In this document: positions 23,069 through 34,841 of the stretch, one piece after another | Numbering within the stretch: position 1 is the stretch's first letter | Layout: each line of letters starts with the position of its first letter | NCBI GenBank assembly: GCA_031310005.1 | Contig: CM062381.1 | Coordinates: 3,162,001 to 3,226,000 of the forward strand | Reading direction: 5' to 3' | From: Dactylellina haptotyla | Lineage: Eukaryota > Ascomycota > Orbiliomycetes > Orbiliales > Orbiliaceae | Length of the DNA: 64,000 bases | Notes under the pieces: generated by a model | Told to the model about the DNA's origin: nothing | The model's input: only the letters and a program-made list of their open reading frames with translations | Databases searched by the model: none | Made by a program: the position numbers and the translations under genes

Positions 23069-24032
23069 TGACAACCCTGAACTTCACTTCAATTATACAC
23101 CTGCCTCTCAAAAAGCATATCGTTCAATTCTACATTCTCACGAGTCCGTCTTGAGCATGTTTCTTCCATAGCTTATCACAGGTACTGCATCTGGCATTGC
23201 GGGTAAACAGTCCCCAGGCTGTTGTTAGCATTGGTTGTTTCATTTTGTTGAATGATTAACTCTTTTTACCCCCTTTCATATGAGGCTTCGCATCAATCAT
23301 ATGGCGTTTTCAACAACTGCTCTTATTCCTTTCTCTTTATTTTGTCATGTAGGCATTTTTTCGTATGATTGGTTTTGGAGGCCTTTTCCTTTTGGGTCCA
23401 TACCTGTATACCTTTGCGGGCATTTTGGACACGAAAAACAAAAACAACTGTACAATATATAGTATACATTAGATAGCATCGTCAGGACGCACCATTAAGC
23501 ATTTTACTTATCGTTGGATTATCCCAACTTTGCCTCAGAGAGTGACGACCAATTGCTAGATTAACTTCCTTGTGTTTATTTGCGTTGGCTACAAAATATC
23601 CAACATGTTAACAGCGCGATCCAAATAGAAGAACAAAGAACTTCGACTCTGTCTATGTTATCATAGACTCGCTCCGGACGTGTAGGGCACCGCCTAGAGA
23701 ATAGCCAATTGCTCTAAGCTACATAGGGATCAGCTAGGCCAACTAGAAGTTTTTTTATGGCAGATATCGCAACGGCCTAGTTACGAGGCTGTCTTAATAT
23801 ATTCCCCCACAATAGCAGCCTCCTGGGTATAAAATCCACCACAGCTATACAACACAACCGTCACTAAAACCGATCTTCCTGTATCTACCATCTGTAAACA
23901 CTCAGGCTCCCCGTTCAGCAGCTTCCACCAAGCCTTATCATTTTGATATCCAATATCTACCTCGAATGCTGTCTTCGCCCTCATCCATCAAACATTCTAA
24001 GCATTCGATTTCTTCAGCCAACTCCATCAGCC
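23069..24032. other. Intergenic region
   Basis: About 960 bp between PTA1 and the next plus-strand gene. A 67-codon minus-strand frame at 23781-23984 (MRAKTAFEVDIGYQNDKAWW) is the only stretch with protein-like composition; I do not call it. Confidence 0.5.
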
Positions 24033-26974
24033 ATGCTTGATCACAATTCTGCCAGTTTCAGCTGGCGGAGCTTATATGAATTTAAAGAGGGTGCAAAGAA
24101 AGACATCATCGAGCAATTTAAGTACGTTTTTATATCATATAAATTGAAGACACCAGTTCGCAGATCAAAGAAATTCTCTTTTGCTAATCAATTCTTCTAG
24201 GGGTATTCTAACATATGGAGAGGACATCAAGATCCAGTATGATCCTATAAGAAATGTGAGTCCCATAGATGAGCCCTCATGTATACATAAACGAGAAATC
24301 TAGATGTGTACGTCTAACATGGTTGATAGTCGTTCACTCTCATAGGACCGAAAGATAAGATCGATGAGGCATCTCAAGCCTTCATGGGTGTTGTCAAAAT
24401 GTTCATCGAGAAGCTCTATACTAAGAACTTAGGAGGTCAAGAATATGTATGCTATTCTCATGAACTTCGTCCCCTTTCCTTGGGTAGCGCTTACAAGTCT
24501 TGGTGTTCGTGATAGGCCTCCCAAGGCAAGATTATTCGTCCTATTCGTACCCAAATGTTCATTAGAGAAGTACATTGGACAGACGATCCGGAGGAGTTGA
24601 AGAAGCTAGATCAAGTATATTTCCACCGATGTCGCTGTTCATTTCCGCTCTTCCAACTAATATGTCCAATATAGGATGATATTCTAGAAATGTTTGAAGA
24701 CATCGAACAAGAAGTCGAAGGAAGCAAGTTCGAAGTCTACAGCAAGTGGACGCCAAAGTATAAAAATACCTTCCGCGAATGCTTTTTCGCAGATGGGGTC
24801 GACCATATCGAAGAAATCGCCCAGAACAGCGGCAAGAAAGGAGAGCCTAAATGTGCTCTCAAAGTCGAGTGGGTGAGCAGAGACGTCAACATTGGTGCGC
24901 CAAATGAGAGAGCCTTAGCGGAAGTTGTTAAGAAGTTGAACACCGCTGAGGAGTATTATGTTAGTACCACGAATCTTAATATCAAAGCTACGGTATATCA
25001 CGGTTTTACTCACACAGGTGACAGAACTGGAACTACAACAGGCTTGTTGCACATGTTATTAATCACGACGGACGAGAGCGATTCGAAATAAAGCTCATCC
25101 CGATAGGCAAACAGCGTACAACTATCGAGAAGACAACTCTATTTCCACCTTACAGTCAATGGAGTAGTTCCAGCGGAAGAGATAAATTGGCTTCTGCTCG
25201 ACTTGCTGAATTTAAGCCCGAGAGTGATCAGTATGAAAACGTTACTTTCTCTTGCAACGCGACTTATAACGCCGGACTTAAAGAATCAGATCTTTGGAAG
25301 GGATACAGCTACAAAAAGCATACTGGGGTGGTGCGAGAGGATACACCAGAAGAGCGGATTGCGCCGGGGCCCTCGACTCAGAATACTACAAACAATAGTG
25401 GGGATCTTTTGTCCTTCGGGACACGGCCGACTGTGGAGCAACCAAAGAAGGTTGCACCCGCACCTGTTATTTTACCGACTCTGGGGACAGACCAGGAAAC
25501 TGGCGCGCTGGCATTCAGGGATCGACCCCAGGAAGTCGTGCTAGACCTCGAAGAAGAGGGAAATCTCCCCACTCTAGCACCAAAAAGAAAAGTGCGAGCC
25601 AAAAAAACCGCAGATGCATCCAAGCCTCCGCCGAAGCCAGCACTTTCAAATAATAGCACCGGTGCCAGCACAAAAGGACAGGAAGAGCCGGCTCTAGTTG
25701 AGAATAGCCAACCCTTGCGTCCGAAGTTTACACCTTCAAGTCCAAGTCGCAGCTCCGACTCAGGGAGCAGTACCCCAACTATACGACCTGCACAGTCTAA
25801 TAATCGCTATCCGAGACCAAATAACCGGCGTGCAGAGAACCGCCGGCCACAAGATTCGGATATAGAAAGTCAAGCCTCAGAGCAGGAGTATAAAACCCGG
25901 ACATTCAGAGATACACAGAACCAACGTGGTCCTCACCACCGACTAAAGTACGATGTCCTTCAAGTCATCACCGACTTCCAAAAGAACACATTCAAGCATG
26001 TTTTTGAAACAGGTCTGGAAGACATGCGAAGATTCCGCGGTGATATCAGGTTTGAGGCTAGGATTGGGCGACTCGTCTTTCCGGAAGTCGCGAAGAAATA
26101 TCTCAAGTCAAACTACACTTTTCAATGGAGCAATTGGGACGAAAACCTTCACCTCGCTAATATCAAAACTTTATTCACTGATATTATTTCTAATTCTCCC
26201 TGCGACCCAGACTTCATCGTCGGAATGAAGATTGCCAGAGGCGATCCACTATTCGAGAACCCGCCAGTCGTCCGAAATGTGTCATACGAGATCCGTGGCC
26301 TGACGTTCCAAAAGATCCCCTTCATCCTCTCCATCCAGGCAGAGACCCTAGACTTCGAGATACGGACTGAAGAAGAAAACTACGGCACAGTCTATTGGAA
26401 CTGCCCGACCATGACATGGGACGCAGAATTCCGCCTTGTCGGCTCCAAGTTCCTTAAATCCCTCGAACCGCAAGCCAAAAGGATTGTTGAATCATTAAGT
26501 ACAGAAGAATGTCCAAAATATCCAACATTCACAATCGATACCAGGGGCACAGACCTTAAAATCGAATCCGCCCGCTGCCGTCGAGAAACCCGCCACATGG
26601 TCCTCCCTACTGAATACCACCGCGGACACGAATTTACGCTCGTCGTCACGGAGCACATTGACCTCAAACTCCAAGAACACCCGGATTTCCCAGGTCGAAT
26701 CAGATTTCAAGCGGTGCATGGCGACCAGGCCGCTCGTCAGAATATGTCCTGGTATACCATACACATAGTCGCAGATGAGATCGAGCGCGCGTTGTGGAAC
26801 AATCGCACGTTGGGGTTCTCTCAGTTGACTAACACTGATGCTAAAGATTTGCTAAGTCTGCGGAAGGATGATGTTACTACTATGGAGGCTATGGTTGAAG
26901 TTGTAAGCCAGATACTCTCGAAGATTAATAATGTCGGGTACTCAAATCGGCAATATACACTTCATGAAGCTTAG
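24033..26974 (+). CDS. Large unrecognised fungal protein, possible KH-like N-terminal region
   Basis: Family not named with confidence. Six exons join in frame: 24033-24121, 24201-24255, 24330-24446, 24516-24614, 24675-24959, 25025-26974; 864 residues. The fifth intron (24960-25024, GTTAGT..GACAG, 65 bp) is needed to connect two long frames. N-terminal region: alpha/beta composition with FTLIGPKDKIDEASQAFMGV, which resembles a KH-type strand-loop-helix (inference only). The middle is a disordered, Pro/Ser/Arg-rich linker (residues about 290-400) with SSPSRSSDSGSS. The C-terminal 350 residues look globular (RFRGDIRFEARIGRLVFPEV, LTFQKIPFILSIQAETLDFE, RIRFQAVHGDQAARQNMSWY). No signal peptide or membrane segment. 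Might be an RNA-associated protein; no catalytic motif seen. Confidence 0.7.
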
Positions 26975-27214
26975 CTTGGCTCTGTTGGGGGCAGCGAGAT
27001 ATTTTGGGTTACGACGAATGTTATATCTTAAGCCTTGTAACTAGTATCAGAATAGCCCTAGAAAAGCAATAGCGTCAATATTCAAAACGCAAAGTCCATC
27101 AAAAATCTGTACAATTTGTTCTGACGAACTAGTAGTAAATAATAATTCTGCCAGCTTGATAAAATGCCTCAAATTTGCCCACAAGATTATCCGTTAAAGC
27201 ATTATAATAACCAA

Positions 27215-28274
27215 TTACTGTTTCTCATTCTGGCAAAAGAAGAAATTTGCACCTAGAAGTAACTTGTCAGCCATGGTAATTTCATGCGCGCTGAGGAGCA
27301 AATGGTTGAACCTCATACGTACCAACCAACGTCAAATCATATTTCTTCGCATAATACCTTGCTCCGATCCTAGGTTCTTTATCCTCGAATCCCCACTTCT
27401 TCCTCCCCTCAAGCGCCCCCGGCTTCTCCTTCCCATTTTTAAAGAATAAAAGCACATATCTATGCTTTCCCGTTTCTTCTGGCGGTGCAGGGCCCATATA
27501 CTCAACTAACTCTTTGGCGTCCTTGATATCAAGGGGACCGGATTTCGGCTTGATATCAGTAACCAGCCAGTGACAGAATTCCGCCCATTTGGGGTTATCC
27601 CGGGAAACCGCATCGGGGTCTGCGTTTGATAACATATCAGTCTCGTATTCTCATCATTGAAAAGAATGCATGTTAGGTTATCAAGAATTAACAGTCGTAC
27701 CGGTCAGGCAGAGAGTATACTTGGCATCTTCGGATTCGAAAGAAGCATCGCCGGGAGTGATAATGACTTTTGGTTGATCTTGTGTATCCTTGGTTTTCAG
27801 AGTATTACCCAGTTGCATTTCCCGGCCGCTTGGGAATTCGGCTTGAAGGAAGACGGAAGGTGAGAATTCGTCGATAACTAAAAAAAATAATTACTATTAA
27901 GAACAGCTTAAACTCTTGAGTAAAATTATTTTACCATCGGGAATGACGCCTTCGTCCTTGAGTCTATAGTTGAATTTTTAGTTTGTGTAACATCAGAGTT
28001 AGTAATGGATTCCTGTTGTACTTCTCTACAATCGATTGGTTGATAGTGACCTATAGAAAATCTATCAACTATGAATAATGCGCCTGTGAATTCTCATTAT
28101 ACATACCAACGGCATCCTGTGCGATTTCAACCCTATTTGCGGCGAAAATGTTGGAACGATACGACGGTAGTGGTAGGTGTGGTCATGATCCAGAATCCGG
28201 AGGGTTCGCTGTTGGAGAAAGGGAGTTGTCCTCAACACCCCACAAAGGTGCTGGCGGAATAGCACGGCGGACAT
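27215..28274 (-). CDS. Phosphatidylethanolamine-binding (PEBP/YbhB) family protein
   Basis: PEBP fold protein; fungal members include the carboxypeptidase Y inhibitor Tfs1, but the ligand here is unknown. Core exons 27956-27935, 27877-27701, 27619-27323 and 27252-27215 join in frame. Family motifs: GVIPDVIDEF, VIITPGDAS, DPDAVSRDNPKWAEFCHWLV (the DPDxPxR and CHW motifs), YMGPAPPEETGKHRYVLLFF (GPxPPxxxGxHRY) and the C-terminal LVGANFFFCQNEKQ, which only appears after the last splice. The N-terminus is uncertain: an exon 28274-28107 (MSAVLFRQHLCGVL) can join in phase at 27956 and would give an Arg-rich leader, but the frame REIAQDAV-type upstream coding in another phase is also conceivable. Converges with the preceding gene. 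Confidence 0.8.
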
Positions 28275-28936
28275 AAGAAAACGTTGGCCGTAGAAGGATA
28301 CTGGTCAATTCAGCCTCGAACGCCTCTATTTAGCTGGAAGTTCGGCTAGTGAGAGCGCTTAGCGATGACCTAGAATACTGGGGCTTCTAATGGTTTCGTA
28401 ATTGTTCTACTCAAATCTTCATATCATCATTTCATCATCATCGTACTTGTGCAAAGTCGCTGACAGAATAACCGCAGGGCATTTGGACCAGCGAGATAAT
28501 GACGTGAGTTGCAGATAACTTGATCTTGTTGTGGGCATTTAAATCCCGCGACCCACTTCATAGCATAGATTTTTATGGAAACTTCGTAGAATATTTCGTG
28601 ACTATATAAGCTATATATGGCCATATGACATGCATTCTAGTTTTACAGCTCTACTTGGCTGTCTTATTAAGTAGGAAATGTTTCCGGATTAACATTTCAC
28701 AATATTTTGCCTTCAACTTCATTTATTGTTTCGATTAAAATTTTTTATCTGGTGCAATTTGCGATTCACAGGTTCACACGTCAACTTTGTCATCGATGCA
28801 ATGTATTGCTCTCGCGCAAATAGTAGCTTAGATCGTAAACTTAGGAACGCAACCATCCACTCAAAATATCTGACATTGTGAAACCTTGTGGAAATCTTGT
28901 AATATATTAACTAAATTGATATATTTCCTCTCCCAA
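28275..28936. other. Intergenic region
   Basis: A/T-rich gap between the PEBP gene and the repeat-protein gene, both minus strand. No feature seen. Confidence 0.5.
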
Positions 28937-31900
28937 TTAACTATATAGCGGGAACGCCTCGCCTTTGGTAATCGAAACTAGATTCTGATACAAATGCACC
29001 TCAACAGCCTTGTTCCGATAATCATCCATCGCGTCCCTTAATCCAATAACATCGTCCTTAGATTTCAATCGTTCAAAGATAATGTAATAACATTCCAGGT
29101 ATATCTCTAATATGTTTAGGTCGCTTATACCGAGAGTAGACAGTTCCTTCTTAAGCGAACTTGTTAAGAGGTGGACAGCATTCCGTCCGAGGCCATCTCT
29201 TGCATCCAAAAAGTCAAAAGAGTCATCTGCATCCAAAATCTTCTTTAGTATACCTCGAAAATGTGTCTTTATAAACTTTTCCGAAGAAGTTGCGAGTAAG
29301 ACGTGAAGACAAGTGCTTGAGTACTGTGTATTTAGCTCTCGGACAAGCGGTGGATCTAATTCGTCACGGTAGATACTACAAGAGGGATCCAGCAAGATGT
29401 CAACAGCTTTTCCATGGAGCTCCTTGACAGCCCAATAGAGCGTAGTCATTCCTCGATGATCCTTCCTTTTCGGTTCTGTAATCCACGTTGTCCTTTTAAG
29501 AGTAACTTCAAGCAAGTCGTCCCTTCCTATCGCCGCATAAAACTGTTGAAACTCCAAGGGATAAAATTTAAAACTCGATATCTCTTCATTTCCATCCGGG
29601 ATGACCAACATGGAATTACCAGCTTCATTTTCATCCCAGACAGTAAGGATATTGTCTAAATTATATGTCAACTTAGTACAATACAACAAACTAACGAGAT
29701 CAGACCGTAAGCCTTACTCACCGAAAAAAAGAGTTTCGATCAGACAAGCGGCAATTTTAGGATCCAAATGTACCGATGCCATTATTATTTTCGCCAAAAT
29801 ATGTCTGTTGATGTATTTCACTCTTGGGGTTCCACCATTTTGTAATCTAACACCATAGTGTTTTAATATTTGGCCAAACACACCATATATTCTCCAAAAG
29901 TCGTAACCAGGGGATATTAATGAGCTAAAGTATTCAGAATCAAGTCTTCTGCCTCCAATGCAGCTTTCTAAGGCTGATAGTAGGTATAGGGCGTCACCTC
30001 TTGGGCAGCGGCATATCTTACATCCATCGAATACAGCAGCTCTTCTGCATTGCGTAAGTGCGGAGTCAAAATCTTTGTCGTAAAGCCACGCTAGTTCCGC
30101 CAAAGAAAGATAGTAAAGAAACTGAAATTCTGATCCTAAAGCCTCTATTCGGTCACCATTCAGACTCCGAATCTTTTCAGCAGCCGGCCATGTTATTGTT
30201 CGAATCGCAATATGGCAAGATATGATAATATATTTCATCTGAATCGGATCGTTTTCGGCAGCCCCCGTCCCAAGCGTGATACTTTCAATACTCATAGACC
30301 CCAATAACTTCTTCTGTGTTTCCCCCCAATATGAATCCGGTTCAAGGGTTAAAGGGATCTCAGTGGATGGGCCTCCATATGAAATTGTCGCGGGTACTCC
30401 CCATAAATACTCTTTTTCGAGCTTGGGAAGCATATCACATATAGTGTGTCGGTAGAGCTGTTTTATTTCCCAGAGAACTGTAGAGCGCATTCTCAAAGTT
30501 CTCGGCCAAATCCTGTCGTTTACTTTATAACTAGCAGGAACCGGGGGGACTTGACCTGTATCCATGCAGTTAATAGTAAGGCTACTAATCTTTTCAAGTT
30601 TCAGAGTAGCGTGCTGACGCAAAGGATCTGATAGGAGCTTAAGCAAATCATCTGTGTACTCGATCCAAAACTGTGCGCTCCAAGGAGCTTTTCGTTTCCG
30701 AACATGGAAGGATGCCACCTTCAAGCAGTATCCCACCAAATATTGGGCTACCCTATCCGCGTGGTGCTTGTAGCCAAAGTCATACAATTGTCTCAATAGA
30801 GGCAGTGCTAAACTTGGCTCCGTGTAATCTTGGTTTGATCCAACAGAGCTTTGCGCCACCCGTCGACGCATTTCCGAGGACTTAATCGTGAATATCGCAT
30901 TATGTTTCATTCGTTCCGCGAGCTTTGTCTCAAGAACAAAGGTATCTCCAAACTCAAACCCCAGGTCTTTTGTTTCTTGAATATATTTTTTTACATCGTC
31001 GTATTTCGCATCCAATAGGCCCAACTCGATTCTTGAATGGAAATATTGCCTTATTGCATCCTGTAGCAACTTAAGGTACGACAAGACTCCCTCATCTTGG
31101 TAGTCAGGAAGCATATTTAGAACTTTTTCAAAGTTGCCTTCGCCAAGATACTTGAGACTACGAGAATAGAACTGCGCGAACAAGTCGTCTTGCAGTTTTA
31201 CTCTATCAACTTGCGACTCTGGTCCAACTATTTTTGACATTATAGCAGACAGAGTAGCTGAATCATCCTGGTCCATCATCTCCACCGCTTTTGCAACATA
31301 ACTCTCTCGTAACCGCTGGAGGGTAGCAGCCATTACATGTTGTCGATAAACCTCTGATTGGGGAAGCCCCAAGTTAGAAATTATAGTTGCCACTGGAACC
31401 ATCTCGTCCTTTTTCAGAATTTCACATCCTCGGGTTGCAAAGTATTGCAAAATAGCATCCTGCAGCTGTTCTCTATATTTTTGTGATATAAATTCATCCG
31501 CAGGCAGTTTTGAAAGAGTTTGAAGTGCAACTTCGGGCTTTTGATCTGTTAGATACCTCAGACCTTGAGAAAAATAGTGTTGGAACACTGCATCCTGCAG
31601 CCGTGTTTTATATTCTCTTGCTTCTAGGGCTTGGAGCTTGGAGAGAATTTTCAATGTCGACGAGACATCGTTAGCCTTCAGCTTCTTTAATCCTTGTTCC
31701 TCATTTCTTCGATATCGTTCTTTCCTGCCGACTCTGAGAATTCGCGTTATGTTAAACAATGAAGGATTTGTTGGAGTTTCGGTCAGCAATGCATTACCCG
31801 GTCCTGTAATCTGATTTTCGTGCGGAAAACTAGTATTTTTGTCCCATTTTTGAATGTTTTCAACTTGAGACGATGTAAATTTTCCTGAACTCTGTTCATT

Positions 31901-32473
31901 CTTTGAAGGATTATTTTGGGAATTTTCGAGTAGAGTGGTGCGTGTACTGCCAACATTCAAATATGTAACTGTGGTTTCCTGGGAACCAACACTATTAGGA
32001 CTCACTATCACAGAGGACAGATTATCATAGCGCCCAATTTGCCTTTCATTGCGTTCAATTCGAGTGGTAGGTGGTGTTTTGCTATCATTTTGCAGAGGCA
32101 ATATTCGTGAATCCCGGAGCTCATTCGTACTTTCAACTCTCATTCTATCCTGAACAAAGTTATGAAAATCTGAGCTTTCAACATTTTCTAAGATCAAGGG
32201 TTTGCTCGAGCTAGAACTCAGTTCCAATGGTTTCCCTTTAGCAGCTAATTCAGGGTGCGTCGACGAGTTACTCATTTCCTTTCCAAGAAATAAACGCTGG
32301 TGAAAAAAATAGAATAGTTTCGTTGCGTCCGGGAATTCGAAAAGGGTTGTGTGCTCCCTTATACGGCTATAACTTTGTGAATTTGGCTGGTTGTTGGGAC
32401 TATAACTTCGAAGGCAGGGGTATGAGTTCATGCAGCGGATGTTAGAGTAATTAAGGTAATTCGTTAATCTCAT
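28937..32473 (-). CDS. Large unrecognised helical-repeat protein with ankyrin-like C-terminus
   Basis: Family not recognised. Exon 1 32473-29722, intron 29721-29656 (GTGAGT..TTTAG), exon 2 29655-28937; 1156 residues. An alternative start is MSNSSTHPELAAK at about 32275. The first 250 residues are disordered and Ser/Asn-rich, with an ILENVESSDFHNF motif. Then come about five imperfect repeats of 40-47 residues in tandem (YKTRLQDAVFQHYFSQGLRY; YREQLQDAILQYFATRGCEI; KLQDDLFAQFYSRSLKYL; LLQDAIRQYFHSRIEL), predicted alpha-helical. A central helical region ends with ISPGYDFWRIYGVFGQILKH. The last 240 residues contain ankyrin-like units (DHRGMTTLYWAVKELHGKAV, DGLGRNAVHLLTSS). No signal peptide or catalytic motif. 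Shows short similarities with the protein at 34842-36908. Confidence 0.7.
30954..31646 (-). repeat. Five-fold protein repeat, 40-47 residues per unit
   Basis: Within the 1156-residue protein the pattern LQDA[IV]xQxxxxxGxxxL recurs about every 45 residues. DNA identity between units is low, so the duplication is old and held by selection on protein structure. Confidence 0.6.
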
Positions 32474-33477
32474 CTTTATATATCAGTGGAATCCTCGTTT
32501 TATTCAAAGTAGGTGCACTCAGTCAACATATAGCGCTGCTAGCAAATCTGCAGGATAAATGTATACCCTAGTCAAGTGCTAGAAGTGGTCGGACCAGGGT
32601 TGGTAGCCTCACCACAAAGGGCAAGATCAAGCTTGGGGTTACCGGTTAAATACTACCATCTGCTACGCTTGGACGTACATATTGCATTGTTGATCATAGA
32701 GAAAACACCTTCAGATTAAGTATAGCGTTATAAGTCATAAATCACCTTAAATTTACCGCTCGAAATTTACCGAGAGAAAGCCATGTCAGGAAGAAGGTTT
32801 GCCCAACATGTGGTCTTTTCAAGGTGCCAAATTATTGTCTCTGTTCTCGATTTCTCCCACTCTTGTTTTGTGTATATGTGTAGTTACACTCCCAACAAAA
32901 TTGAAAAGTACCCAACTTTACAACGAGTCCTCGAATAGTATAATTAATTTTTTTATCTCGTATGCGCGTTAAAACCAACTCGCTTATCCAACAAGAATTG
33001 ACCTGTTTGGTCTCCAACGTCAATGTATTCGTGCCGAGCCTTGCATGAGGCAGCTTTCTTCGAAACAAACATTTAAAACTGTTCGAGACCAATCCACGAA
33101 GCGAAGCATGACATTTTCTGTTTTAGTGGCACTAAGATGGCTATATAAAACTCCAACAAAAAGCAACAGCGAACCCAATATGCAAGCAAATATTAATAAT
33201 CGATGTTATACGTTATAACGTGATCTAAACTTACGCCCAGTGAGCATAAGCTCTGTCGAAACGCGACAGACACAGGAGGTTGAAATACAAGCCAGTATAT
33301 ATGCATACTTTCTACCTTTTGAAGGATATAAAGAGCTCATAGTAGCTTAGGAAGCTTGTAAATTCCAGTTCCAAAATCAAACAGATCTCAATATATATAA
33401 CAAAACCATATATTACATTCCATCTATTAAGCTTCTATCAAAAATAAACTTAACCAGTTCTTGAGATAACTTGCAAA
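32474..33477. other. Divergent intergenic region
   Basis: About 1 kb between the minus-strand repeat protein and the plus-strand secreted protein. A/T-rich toward 33360-33470, with CT/AT stretches before the secreted-protein start. No gene seen. Confidence 0.5.
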
Positions 33478-34287
33478 ATGATCATTCATTTTATCTTCAA
33501 TATTCTGCTGCTAGGAATCCACATCGGACCTAGTCTTGCCCTTCCAGGTGGAGAAGTGAGTAAGCGATGGTCCCTGGTAAGAACTTTCTACCCTCACATT
33601 CTAAGTTATTTAGTAAAAATCTAATAATCTGTGAAGTCGAAGAAACAGCAAGCCGATTGCGAAAAAATCCTCAATGGGAAGTTCACTACGTATTCCACAA
33701 ACTATGTACCCGATCAACAATTTCAATGCTCATTCCAGCGCGGCAATACACTTGGTAGCGGCGGCGCGAATATCCAAGAATTCATGGATTTCTTGGATTT
33801 CATCCATGACTCAAGCCCGAACTGGAACGCCACTACGTTTACCCTTGATGGCGCTCTGGGGGCCAAATGTCAACAGGTTGCCTGTATTGGCAATTACGCC
33901 ACGCTCAAGATTTGCGATAACTCACTGTTGCCAACTCAGAAACTTTCGTGGTCAGGTCAAGAGCTATCCGATATTGTGGAAAGGATTTTCCTTCTCGGGT
34001 GGCCTGATGCATCTTGGGTAGACATCAAGCCCACAAAACTCAAGAAACCCACGGTAGTAGCTGATCCCGATGAGAGGTGGGCCAAAGACAGTTCTGCTAA
34101 AGCTGTTAATACTTGGTCCTGCTGTTCTGACTACACGAAAAAGAATTTGCAACCAAAGATGTCGGACCGTATCACAGGCGCCTCATTCTTGAAAGGTGAT
34201 CCCAACATTCAGGTAGTCATTGAGACAGCCTCGCAGTCCGGGGCAAAGACCTGCGATCCAGCCAAAAATGTTCCAGGAAAAGTTTAA
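33478..34287 (+). CDS. Secreted cysteine-containing protein, candidate effector
   Basis: Probably exported through the secretory pathway; function unknown. Exon 1 33478-33576, intron 33577-33636 (branch ATCTAATAAT), exon 2 33637-34287; 249 residues. Residues 1-20 form a classic signal peptide (MIIHFIFNILLLGIHIGPSL, cleavage near SLA-LPG). VSKR-W at residues 27-31 is a Kex2-like dibasic site, and the intron lies just after it. The mature part has about ten cysteines (QADCEKIL, QQFQCSFQ, GAKCQQVACIG, KICDNS, WSCCSDYT, AKTCDP) and no membrane segment. A DRITGASFLKGDPNIQVVIE strand region precedes a short C-terminal tail. No enzyme motif recognised. Lies between two homologous-looking repeat-protein genes. 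Confidence 0.75.
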
Positions 34288-34841
34288 AGCGAACAAGAAA
34301 TAAGTTCTCCTAGGTGCCATGTGAGACTTCCAGTTCCTGTAAACTATCAAGACCGCCATTTTTTTGATTAGCTATGCATTTGGTAACTATTTTCTCTTCT
34401 TCGAGGCTGAGTTTTCTGGTTACAGTGTCGTAGACATGGCAAAAGCTTGTTTGTCCAAATTCGCGTTTCCTGTTCAAATTTAGTGTACGCCACACTTTCC
34501 GGCAAAATGTATTCAAAGGCTTGGCTTTCCGAGTCCACAGATGCCTACTAGCATGTGCGATAGCTAAAGAGATAAGGAATTCCGGCTCCAGAATATTCAT
34601 GCCATTGCGACGTTACATAACATTACGCGACAGTACCAAACCTCGTTTGACCAATTCTGTAGAACAAATATTTGCCAATAGTTTTTCCGCGTGTAAGATA
34701 ATAATATTTAAAAACACCAGTTAATCCACTGCATTGAATTAACAGAGCCTTTTACAGCCCATAATGCGAGCCGCAAAAAAGAAGACCGGAAATTTATCTG
34801 AATAGTTTTTTATACCCTCAGTATAATTATACCACCCGCCC
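34288..34841. other. Intergenic region with weak transposase-like remnant
   Basis: A 96-codon minus-strand frame at 34310-34600 (WRTLNLNRKREFGQTSF, LSLEEEKIVTKCIANQKNGG) faintly resembles the helix-turn-helix and linker found upstream of pogo/Fot1-type transposases. There is no DDE domain, and I see no terminal repeats. It may be a relic or chance. Confidence 0.25.

Noticed and set aside
34310-34600. Possible pogo/Fot1-type transposase fragment
   Set aside because: Similarity is only a loose helix-turn-helix pattern; no DDE catalytic domain and no inverted repeats, so not called as a mobile element.
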